Shown in pieces: positions 1-7,139 of a stretch of DNA of 49,084 nt (position 1 is the first letter of the stretch; every line of letters starts with the position of its first letter). Made by a program: the position numbers and the translations under genes. The stretch lies in NCBI GenBank assembly GCA_019358875.1, contig JAHHIF010000060.1, forward strand, positions 1-49,084, given 5' to 3'. The notes beneath the pieces are model-generated. The model was not told where the DNA came from. It worked only from the letters and a program-made list of their open reading frames with translations, and searched no databases. The stretch is from Symplocastrum torsivum CPER-KK1 (GTDB lineage: Bacteria; Cyanobacteriota; Cyanobacteriia; Cyanobacteriales; Coleofasciculaceae).

Positions 1-1
1 G

Positions 2-82
2 ATTCCTGCCCGCATTCAAGGGAGCCTAGAGCAAAGATTTGCTTGGTTCTACAACACCTTTTACCCGAACCAACCCAGCTAA
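2..82 (+). CDS. C-terminal end of a gene entering from the left, possibly sulfotransferase
   Basis: An open frame enters from the left edge and stops at TAA (80-82), giving 26 residues that end in FAWFYNTFYPNQPS. The aromatic tail (FAWFY..FYP) resembles, from memory, the C-terminus of cyanobacterial sulfotransferases, but 26 residues are too few for an assignment. The window also ends inside the N-terminus of a sulfotransferase gene, which makes the guess attractive. It is on the plus strand and followed by a 420-base non-coding stretch that contains a MITE-like element (133-386); nothing else is recognised there. Confidence 0.45.
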   Translation: MPARIQGSLEQRFAWFYNTFYPNQPS

Positions 83-132
83 ACTTATGTTGCCTCTAGT
101 AACAACGACGTTACATTCAAGTCGCTCTCTGT

Positions 133-386
133 CAGGAGTTACGCAACTGGCACAACGTGAAGGCACAAGTCGTACAAATGCACTCTTAAACAGCCACAAG
201 TGAGCGCCGAGCCAATAGTTAGATTAATAACAGTAATTAACTTTTTATCAAATAAAATACGCACTTGTGTCAGACTATTTAATTCAACAATTGAAACGAC
301 CGAATAATTTCAGGCGTTTTGTCTAGTTTTTTGCTAAAAGGTGCGGCGTAGCAGCGCCCGTGCTTGTGATAGTTGCGTAAGTCCTG
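133..386. mobile_element. MITE-like element with about 23-bp terminal inverted repeats
   Basis: CAGGAGTTACGCAACT (133-148) is matched in inverse orientation by AGTTGCGTAAGTCCTG (371-386), with one mismatch in 16. The match extends inward through CACAA, giving about 20 of 23 paired positions. The 254-base interior has no coding potential. The size, the terminal repeats and the lack of a transposase fit a non-autonomous element. A CAGGACTTACGCA-type end is, from memory, common in cyanobacterial miniature elements. No clear target-site duplication is seen. Confidence 0.55.
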
Positions 387-502
387 TGCGGTTTTGCTAT
401 TCCAATTTATTCAAAAGCTCACTGCTTTCTACTAGCAACTTGAACTCAATCAAGGCAATTGTTTTTCAACAAATAATCGTCAACTTAACGGGAGATGGGT
501 GA

Positions 503-2260
503 ATGGCAGCTTTTAACGATATCGATACTTTTGCCGAACTGCAAGAGGCGCTAACTATCTCGAAAAACAATGGTCAAGAAGATACGCTCAATCTCACAGG
601 CAATATCACCCTAGAAAGTAACCTGCCTTTAATTGAAGAAGATATTGGCTTAACGATTAATGGGGGTGGCTATCAAGTCAGTGGGAATGATGTCAATCGC
701 CTTTTCTTTGTCAGAAGGGGCAGCGTTGTCTTCGATAACCTCACGTTCGCTAACGGTCGGGCAAGAGGAGGAGATGGAAGTGGTGGCGGTGCTGGCATGG
801 GCGGTGCTTTGTTTATTTACGACGGCAGCGTTACGGTTAGCAATGCCACTTTCAGCAATAACCAAGCGATTGGTGGCAATGGCGGCTACGACAGCCGAGG
901 TGGGGGTATGGGGTTGGGCTTTAGCAATCCAAACCCCGAAACTCCCGGAGGACTTGGAACTAACGGCGGTAACGGTGGTAACGGCAGCGACGGCGGCTTC
1001 GGCGGCTTCGGCGGTAACGGCGGCAACGGCGGCCAAGGCGGTAACGGCGGTAACGGCGGTAACGGCGGTAACGGCGGTAACGGCGGCTACGGCGGTCGAG
1101 GCGGCTTCGGCGGCAACGGCGGCTTCGGCGGCTACGGCGGTAACGGCGGCCGAGGCGGTAACGGCTTCAGCGACGGCGGCAACGGCGGCAACGGCGGCCG
1201 AGGCGGCTTCGGCGGCGGCGGCGGCCGAGGCGGCGACGGCGGCGACTTCGGCGGCGGCAGCACCTATGGCGGCGACGGTCGTGACGGCGGCGACGGCGGC
1301 TTCGGCGGCGGCGGCGGTCGAGGCGGCTTCGGCGGCCGAGCCAGCAACTACGGCGGCTACAGCGGCAACGGCGGCCGAGGCGGCTTCGGCGGCGGCGATG
1401 GCGGCGAAGGTGGCTTCGGCTTCGGCGGCGGCGGCGAAGGCTTCGGCGGCGAAGGCGGTGCAGGCATGGGCGGTGCCATCTTTGTTCGCAGTGGTTCTCT
1501 GACCTTAAACACCGTGACGTTTAACAACAACCAAGCAACTGGTGGAACGGGACAAAGCTCAAACTCAACCACTGATGACGCTCAAGGGTTAGGAGGAGCA
1601 ATTTTTGTTCTGAACACTACTACGAACTCCGGCAATAATCAAGGGATGCCGACTGACTTACCCATCGTTACCGCGTCTAGTACCACCTTTGACGGTAACA
1701 ATGCAGCGAATGCTACTGGCAATACTGGCTCTAATGGAGTTGGCGAAGGTCAAAACAATGATGATGTCTTCGGGACAATTGCTTTAGGTGCGCCTCTCAT
1801 CGGAACTCCAGGTGACGATATCCTCACAGGTGGTGCAGATAACGACAAGTTATCTGGCAAGCAAGGGAATGACACTCTTGTTGGTAATGCTGGCGATGAT
1901 ATTCTGATTGGCGGCATCGGTAACGACATCCTCACGGGTGGCGCTGGAGCTGACCGTTTCTTCCGCTGGCGCAGCACAACAGGAATGGACACTATTACCG
2001 ATTTCCAGGTGGGCGAGGATACCCTCCGTGTCTCGGCTAGTGGTTTCGGCGGCGGACTGCTTCAAGGAGCGGTGCTTGCCGCCGCTCAGTTTACAGTCGG
2101 TTTGGCTGCCAGCGATAGCAGTACTCGCTTCATCTACGCTCAGAGTACGGGTGCTTTATTCTTTGATGCTGATGGCACGGGTTCGTTATCGCAAATCCAA
2201 ATTGCTCAGCTATCCACTGGATTAGCGATAACGAATACGGATATCTTCGTCTTTGCCTAA
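503..2260 (+). CDS. Secreted Gly-rich (PGRS-like) protein with RTX calcium-binding repeats
   Basis: A protein of 585 residues. Residues 1-125 look like the start of a right-handed beta-helix (LTINGGGYQVSGN, VVFDNLTFANG, VTVSNATFSNNQA). Residues 150-320 are an almost pure Gly-Gly-X tract (X mostly N, F, R, D, Y), similar in composition to mycobacterial PGRS. Beta-helix-like rungs resume at 320-345. Residues 433-485 carry RTX nonapeptides (GDDILTGG, GNDTLVGN, GNDILTGG) that bind calcium. The last 100 residues (DTITDFQVGEDTL...IFVFA) resemble the C-terminal secretion domain of type I exported proteins. There is no N-terminal signal peptide, as expected for type I secretion. A weak GGGAGATGGG lies just before ATG. 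Export to the surface or medium is inferred; no ligand or catalytic site is visible. Confidence 0.85.
   Translation: MAAFNDIDTFAELQEALTISKNNGQEDTLNLTGNITLESNLPLIEEDIGLTINGGGYQVSGNDVNRLFFVRRGSVVFDNLTFANGRARGGDGSGGGAGMGGALFIYDGSVTVSNATFSNNQAIGGNGGYDSRGGGMGLGFSNPNPETPGGLGTNGGNGGNGSDGGFGGFGGNGGNGGQGGNGGNGGNGGNGGNGGYGGRGGFGGNGGFGGYGGNGGRGGNGFSDGGNGGNGGRGGFGGGGGRGGDGGDFGGGSTYGGDGRDGGDGGFGGGGGRGGFGGRASNYGGYSGNGGRGGFGGGDGGEGGFGFGGGGEGFGGEGGAGMGGAIFVRSGSLTLNTVTFNNNQATGGTGQSSNSTTDDAQGLGGAIFVLNTTTNSGNNQGMPTDLPIVTASSTTFDGNNAANATGNTGSNGVGEGQNNDDVFGTIALGAPLIGTPGDDILTGGADNDKLSGKQGNDTLVGNAGDDILIGGIGNDILTGGAGADRFFRWRSTTGMDTITDFQVGEDTLRVSASGFGGGLLQGAVLAAAQFTVGLAASDSSTRFIYAQSTGALFFDADGTGSLSQIQIAQLSTGLAITNTDIFVFA
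961..1470 (+). repeat. Tandem GGCGGTAAC / GGCGGCTTC 9-bp repeat tract
   Basis: About 500 bases made of 9-bp and 6-bp units of the type GGC-GGN-NNC, coding the Gly-Gly-X tract of the RTX protein. Perfect runs occur at 1040-1085, where GGCGGTAAC is repeated. The tract is far more GC-rich than its surroundings and opens long false reading frames on both strands. All units are multiples of three, so slippage would change protein length and not the frame. Confidence 0.9.
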
Positions 2261-2446
2261 ATCTACTCCTTGTCGCCTTCCCGCAACTTCCCCACAGATG
2301 ACCGCTTTCCAACCTCGATACGAGCTAGAGCTAAAACTGGTGGCATAACTGTATTTATGTGTTGAGTGTTGGAAACGGGGCAATCTGTGAACGCACCGGG
2401 CTTCATCGGTCAAGCCTGATAATCGCCAAATTGCCCCCGTTTAAGT

Positions 2447-2465
2447 CTTCCACTTCCTGTGGAAG
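2447..2465. terminator. Hairpin between convergent genes
   Basis: CTTCCAC and GTGGAAG pair around a 5-base loop, between the end of the RTX gene (2260) and the end of the minus-strand helical-repeat gene (2492). There is no T-run, so termination is only suggested by the convergent position. Confidence 0.3.
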
Positions 2466-2491
2466 CCTGAGCTATTGCTTGATGTTGCTCA

Positions 2492-4150
2492 TTAGCGTTT
2501 TGGTGCCATTGAATTAGCAACTTGAAGCGCTTCCTCTAGAATGTACGAGGCTTTATCTTTATTTGAGTCGTTTGAGTCGCCGAATAGGGAATTGAAGCGA
2601 CTAGTAAGCACCCGAAGGATTTGTTGAATCGGCTCAATCTTGTCGGGTTCTTTTGCCACATATTGTTCAACGCTCGCCGTCAGGGCTTGAGCTTTGTAAC
2701 TTTTGTCTGTTATAGATTGAGCTACCTGAAGCGCTTGCTCCAAATTTCCCTGTTTGGCAAACCCAGGGGCGATTGCCGATAATCTCCAGTCCTTTTGGTA
2801 TATAGCATCAGGTTGGGTTTCGATGGACTGAGCAATCGCCAACGCACGCTCAGGCTGCCCTGCCTCAAGGTAAGCGACTGCCACATCCGATAGCAAGTCA
2901 GAAAGATTGTTTTGTTGGACAATCTCAAGCGCTAGGTCGTACTGTCCGCTCTGTAGATAATGTCTGACAATCCCTCCAAAGGTGACGTTCGGGCTTCCCA
3001 TCGATTTTGCCAGTTTTAGCGCTTGCTCAGAGTATCCGGCTTTGGCATAAGCAAGCGAAATTCCACGGAATGCCTGCTCCCGATAATTAACATTTTTGAG
3101 GGAGCGGGCAATTTGCTGCGCCATCTCAAAGTTTCCGATTTCTGCGTAACCTTCAGCTACCCTAGCTATTGCAAGACTTTTGGTTTGAGGTTCCTCAATT
3201 GCCTGCGCCGAGGAGCGAGCTTCGACTAACATCTCGACAGCCAAGTTGTTCTGTTCTAATGCGGCATACTGGAGTGCTGTTTCAACTAGGTTGAGCGTTT
3301 TTTGAAGGGGAAAGAGCTTGGACTCAAGTGTCCGTATCTTTGGTAAGGATTGAGCGAGAAGCTCTTTGGCTCGATCTTGTTGTCCAACTTCGGCAAATTG
3401 AGAAGCAATGCCTAACATCCCAGATAGTTTCATGGCGGCGGCATTGTCTCTCGATTGTGCCTCATTGATGGCTAATGTACTCTTAAGTGCAAGCTCTAAT
3501 ACTTGAGGCACAAGTTGGGTTTGCCCAGCTTGAATAAGATGAGAGGCAATTCCCCTCAAAGTCAGGGTTCTATATTCGGCATTGTCAAGGCGTTGTGCTA
3601 TTTCGAGCGCTTGGTTCAAGACATTACTTGCCTGCTCATCCAATCCGGCTTTGGCATAATGCCCCGCCACCTCGGCCATTTTTATAGGAGTGAACACAGG
3701 ATTGTTTACTCCTGTCATGATTTCAACAGCTAAGTCGTAGTACCCAGCTTCTGCGTATTCAGACGCTCGGTTTAGTAGAGACTCTTCCGGAGAAGTTGCA
3801 CTCATGTGACAACCTGTTGCTGTTTGGGTACGGGCAATCTGGATGGCTTGTGCCAGAAGTTTCTTCCCTAAAGCTTCCTGTCCAGCCAGAATATAGCCTC
3901 CAGCTACTTTCACTGTTGGGGTGCCTTTGAAGCACTCATTGGTACTCGCTTGGGCTAAGGGCAGGGCTTGGTCTAAAATCTTCACAGCCTGCTCAGATTG
4001 TCCTAGCGCCCTATACTGAACGGCAATGTCAGCCAAGAGGCTAGCTTTTTCGGAGTAGGTTTCTTCTGCCAGAACTTGACCACCTGGAAAGAACGTAGCA
4101 ATTAGTGTAGTGATCGCTAAAATCTTGAACGGGATTATTCTTCGAGCCAT
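2492..4150 (-). CDS. Secreted helical-repeat (TPR/SEL1-like) protein
   Basis: A 552-residue protein with an N-terminal signal peptide (basic MARR, hydrophobic core to residue 27, likely cleavage after VLA at 28). The rest is a series of roughly 35-40-residue helical repeats of the pattern GQ.E.A..I..QAL, A..YA..G..E.A, as in TPR-like solenoids. It should act outside the cytoplasmic membrane as a scaffold or binding protein; no catalytic residues are seen. It is a paralogue in style of the 500-residue protein at 47114-48616, which also has a signal peptide. It runs convergent with the RTX gene and divergent from the LRR-kinase. The upstream region folds into a hairpin (4170-4235). Specific function unknown. 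Confidence 0.8.
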   Translation of the reverse strand: MARRIIPFKILAITTLIATFFPGGQVLAEETYSEKASLLADIAVQYRALGQSEQAVKILDQALPLAQASTNECFKGTPTVKVAGGYILAGQEALGKKLLAQAIQIARTQTATGCHMSATSPEESLLNRASEYAEAGYYDLAVEIMTGVNNPVFTPIKMAEVAGHYAKAGLDEQASNVLNQALEIAQRLDNAEYRTLTLRGIASHLIQAGQTQLVPQVLELALKSTLAINEAQSRDNAAAMKLSGMLGIASQFAEVGQQDRAKELLAQSLPKIRTLESKLFPLQKTLNLVETALQYAALEQNNLAVEMLVEARSSAQAIEEPQTKSLAIARVAEGYAEIGNFEMAQQIARSLKNVNYREQAFRGISLAYAKAGYSEQALKLAKSMGSPNVTFGGIVRHYLQSGQYDLALEIVQQNNLSDLLSDVAVAYLEAGQPERALAIAQSIETQPDAIYQKDWRLSAIAPGFAKQGNLEQALQVAQSITDKSYKAQALTASVEQYVAKEPDKIEPIQQILRVLTSRFNSLFGDSNDSNKDKASYILEEALQVANSMAPKR

Positions 4151-4169
4151 GTTTTTTCCACCTCAACTT

Positions 4170-4235
4170 TTTGTGTCTGACTCCCCCCATCAAGGGGGAG
4201 GGGTAGCCTTGAACCTCTAAAGTCAAAGACACAAA
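4170..4235 (-). promoter_or_regulatory. Nested inverted repeats upstream of the secreted repeat protein
   Basis: TTTGTGTC (4170-4177) pairs with GACACAAA (4228-4235), and inside it CTCCCCC pairs with GGGGGAG around CATCAA (about 4181-4200). A further TTTGTGTCTGG follows at about 4246. The structure would lie in the 5' leader or promoter of the minus-strand gene that begins at 4150. Its function is unknown. Confidence 0.4.
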
Positions 4236-4376
4236 TGTTTAGCAATTTGTGTCTGGCAACGGCAATCACGAGTTTTTCTTGACTTAATAGCAAATAATTC
4301 AAGAAAAGGAACAATAAGGGCGAGAGACGGCATTTCTTTTAGCAATATTCCTTAAACGGAGCTACTTTCTCATTGA

Positions 4377-5717
4377 ATGGAAACCCTAGACTTGCTTCGC
4401 TCTGGAGAGTTAGCCGGGAGCAAACGACTCAATATATCTTGCGGACTCACTCAATTTCCCTCAGAGATTTATGCTCTTGCCGATTCCTTAGAAATCTTGG
4501 ATCTATCGAATAACCATTTAAAAACCTTACCCGATGAGTTTGAACGATTAAAGCGCCTCAAAATTGTTTTCTTTACCAACAATGATTTTGAGGAAATTCC
4601 AGAGGTTCTTTCACACTGCCTTGACCTCAAGATTGTGAGTTTTAAATCCAACCAGATTAGGAGTGTTGGCGAGCAGACCCTACCACAAAAGCTCCGCTGG
4701 CTGATTCTCACTAACAATAAAATTGAGAAGCTACCCACTTCCCTGGGCCGCCTGAGCGATTTGCAAAAGCTGATGCTAGCTGGCAACCAGCTCCAGTCGC
4801 TCCCAGAGTCAATGGCTTCTTGCCAGAAATTGGAACTCATACGGCTTTCGGCGAATCAGCTCACTGAGCTGCCCCCTTGGTTGTTCACCCTGCCTCGCCT
4901 GTCTTGGCTGGCTTATGCTGGCAACCCCTTGTGTAATAGAAACGCTACGACAAAGCCAGTGCTTCCAGACATTGATTGGGCTGAGCTGACGCTGGGGGAA
5001 ATCCTTGGGCAAGGGGCTTCCGGGGTGATTTATCAGGGGCTTTGGACAACCCAGCTTGCCCAACAAGAGGTGGCAATCAAGATCTTCAAGGGTGAGATCA
5101 CCAGTGACGGGTTACCGGCTGATGAAATGGCGGCAAGTCTGGCGGCTGGGTCCCATGACAATCTTGTTAACGTACTAGGCAAGCTCAGCAACGCACCCCA
5201 GGAGAAACTTGGGGTTGTGTTTTCGTTCATCCCTCCCCATTACAAAAACTTAGGGCAGCCGCCAGACTTTGATACCTGCACAAGAGATACCTACAGTGCA
5301 GCCGCCTCGTTCTCTTTGGCTGTCATTTTACGCATTACGAAGGGCATTGCCTCGGCGGCTGTACACCTTCATGCCTTAGGCATTATGCATGGTGATCTCT
5401 ATGCTCATAATATTCTGGTGGATGAAACGGGCCAGAGTTTGCTGGGAGACTTTGGAGCCGCCTCTAAATATGACAAGAGTGATGTGGTGATTGGGCAATC
5501 GCTAGAACGATTAGAGGTGAGGGCATTTGGGTGCTTACTTGAGGATATGTTAGACCGTTGCACACTCCAGGAGTCGTCTAAGTACTATAAAGCCGTGGAG
5601 AGTCTTCGTTGCTTACAGCAAGAGTGTCTCAAGCCAGTTTTATCACAGCGTCCTCGGTTTACAGAAATCGGTGAGCGTTTGACTAGTGTTGAGCGACAGG
5701 TTTATGGCACAGCCTAA
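4377..5717 (+). CDS. Leucine-rich-repeat Ser/Thr protein kinase
   Basis: A 446-residue fusion. Residues 16-185 hold about seven LRR units (LEILDLSNNHLKTLP, LRWLILTNNKIEKLP, LQKLMLAGNQLQSLP). Residues 205-440 are a Hanks-type kinase: glycine loop GQGASG (211-216), lysine K235 in VAIKIF, catalytic loop HGDLYAHN with D340 and N345, and DFG at 358-360. All main catalytic residues are present. The HGD in place of HRD makes it a non-RD kinase, so activation-loop phosphorylation may not be needed. There is no membrane segment, so it is likely cytosolic, with the LRR part sensing a protein partner. The family is common in cyanobacteria. It stands alone on the plus strand next to a two-component gene block; substrate unknown. 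Confidence 0.9.
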   Translation: METLDLLRSGELAGSKRLNISCGLTQFPSEIYALADSLEILDLSNNHLKTLPDEFERLKRLKIVFFTNNDFEEIPEVLSHCLDLKIVSFKSNQIRSVGEQTLPQKLRWLILTNNKIEKLPTSLGRLSDLQKLMLAGNQLQSLPESMASCQKLELIRLSANQLTELPPWLFTLPRLSWLAYAGNPLCNRNATTKPVLPDIDWAELTLGEILGQGASGVIYQGLWTTQLAQQEVAIKIFKGEITSDGLPADEMAASLAAGSHDNLVNVLGKLSNAPQEKLGVVFSFIPPHYKNLGQPPDFDTCTRDTYSAAASFSLAVILRITKGIASAAVHLHALGIMHGDLYAHNILVDETGQSLLGDFGAASKYDKSDVVIGQSLERLEVRAFGCLLEDMLDRCTLQESSKYYKAVESLRCLQQECLKPVLSQRPRFTEIGERLTSVERQVYGTA

Positions 5718-5788
5718 CAATTTGACAATGACTAATTAAATGACTAGGTGACTAGTTAGTGTTACTGAAGTCACTAATCTCATACGTC

Positions 5789-5804
5789 AAAAAACCCGGT
5801 TTTT
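5789..5804. terminator. A-run / CCCGG / T-run between convergent genes
   Basis: AAAAAACCCGGTTTTT is symmetric and sits between the 3' ends of the LRR-kinase (5717) and the histidine kinase (5815). Such a symmetric AT-flanked GC core could end transcription from both sides. The stem is short. Confidence 0.4.
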
Positions 5805-5814
5805 CTTATGGCAG

Positions 5815-7029
5815 TTAATCTGACTCTTTTTCATCAGATTGGCTTGGGTGATTTAAGGGAATTGCAACGCTAAAGGTTGTTCCCACCCCAATCTCACTGT
5901 TCACGGCAATCTGACCCCCGTGTAAATCCACAGCTTTTTTGACAATGGTTAACCCTAATCCCGTCCCAGAGATTTTGCCAACATTTTTCCCTCGATGGAA
6001 TGATTCAAACAGTCGTTGTTGGTCTTCTGGAGAAATCCCAATTCCCTCATCTTTAATGTGGAAGATTGCCAATTCATCCTGACAAACTAAGTTAAACTTG
6101 ACGGTGCTACCTTCTGGTGAATACTTAATTGCATTTGAGAGCAAATTCGTCAGAATTTGCCGCAGCAAGTTTTTATCCAGGCAAGCCAAAGTCAATTGAG
6201 TTTGGCTGGAAAATATAATTGTAGGCTGGGCACTATTAACCCGTTTTATTTCTTCCACTAAATCCTCACAGAATTCTTCAACATCTAACGATTCAGGGTT
6301 GAATTCTAGTTTCCCCGCTTCTGCCTGCCCAAGACTCAGCACATCATTTAACAGTGCAGTCATCCGTCGAGCCGATTCTTGAATTTGGCAAAGGTACTCC
6401 TGTTTTTTCTCTTCAGATAATTGTTGACTGAAATCTCTCATGAATTCAGCAAAACCTAAGATTGCCGTTAGGGGATTGCGAAACTCGTGAGACACCATAG
6501 AGACAAAGTAGGATTTGAGTTGGTTGAGTTCTTGTTCCTTAGAGAGTGATTGACGAACTTCGGCTTCTGCCATCTCGCGCCGATGAACTTCCTGTTGCAG
6601 GAGAGCATTTTGCTCGCTTAATTGCTGAGTCAACCTACGGATATGCAATTGATGCTCGACACGAGCCAAAACCTCTGGCGCTTGAAAAGGTTTGGTGATG
6701 TAGTCCACCCCACCTACTTCAAACGCTTTTACTTTATCAAACACTTCATTCAAGGCACTAATGAAGATAATCGGAATGTTCTTAGTTAAAGACGAAGCTT
6801 TCAATTTACAACAGACTTCATAGCCGTTAACTTCTGGCATCATGATGTCCAACAAAATCAGGTCAGGTGGAGATGACTGGATAGACATGAGAGCCATTGT
6901 TCCATCCTGTGCCATCCGGACTTTATAGCCTTGCTCCGATAACAATTGGGCTAAAAGTTGCAAATTAGCTGGAGTATCATCAACAATTAAAATACTCTCT
7001 TTTGATGGGGTATATGGCTCTTGAATCAT
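5815..7029 (-). CDS. REC-first histidine kinase
   Basis: A 404-residue protein. Receiver domain residues 12-130 with acidic pair D17-D18 and phospho-acceptor D61 (LILLDIMMPEVNG), then a short coiled coil (132-170), HisKA with H181 (FVSMVSHEFRNPLTAI), and an HATPase_c domain with N, G1 and G2 boxes (LLSNAIKYS, DEGIGIS, GTGLGLTIVKKAVDLHGG). It should be phosphorylated on its own receiver by another kinase and then autophosphorylate, so it may be the last of a relay. It is downstream of two other kinases on the same strand. Its receiver is nearly identical in DNA to that of the 728-residue neighbour, a recent duplication. The 110-base gap upstream still contains a vestige of the 3' end of a kinase gene. 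Confidence 0.9.
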   Translation of the reverse strand: MIQEPYTPSKESILIVDDTPANLQLLAQLLSEQGYKVRMAQDGTMALMSIQSSPPDLILLDIMMPEVNGYEVCCKLKASSLTKNIPIIFISALNEVFDKVKAFEVGGVDYITKPFQAPEVLARVEHQLHIRRLTQQLSEQNALLQQEVHRREMAEAEVRQSLSKEQELNQLKSYFVSMVSHEFRNPLTAILGFAEFMRDFSQQLSEEKKQEYLCQIQESARRMTALLNDVLSLGQAEAGKLEFNPESLDVEEFCEDLVEEIKRVNSAQPTIIFSSQTQLTLACLDKNLLRQILTNLLSNAIKYSPEGSTVKFNLVCQDELAIFHIKDEGIGISPEDQQRLFESFHRGKNVGKISGTGLGLTIVKKAVDLHGGQIAVNSEIGVGTTFSVAIPLNHPSQSDEKESD

Positions 7030-7080
7030 ATTTAATTGGGTTGTGGTTGGATTAGCCTAATAGTTGCTTAAAGTGTTTTT
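6616..7080 (-). repeat. Duplicated receiver segment, copy A
   Basis: The 5' part of the 404-residue kinase gene and about 50 bases upstream match 8913-9380. Bases 6841-7022 are identical to the other copy apart from about one base. The upstream part (7044-7080) reads, on the minus strand, HFKQLLG-stop, a relic of the KQLLTLIQPKMN end of the ethylene-receptor kinase. Confidence 0.85.
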
Positions 7081-7139
7081 GAAGAAGGTATAACGTTTAC
7101 TGTGAAGTTGCCCTTGAATCAAGAGAGTACTCTATCCAG

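Noticed and set aside
961..1470. Regular short repeats considered as a CRISPR array
   Set aside because: Units are 6-9 bp, continuous and in frame within a protein gene, without unique spacers.
660..1502. Long Ala/Thr-rich plus-strand frame, and an opposite-strand frame at 650-1036, inside the RTX gene
   Set aside because: They are by-products of the GGCGGTAAC repeat read in other frames; composition is meaningless (TAATAA-type residues) and the RTX frame has clear domains.
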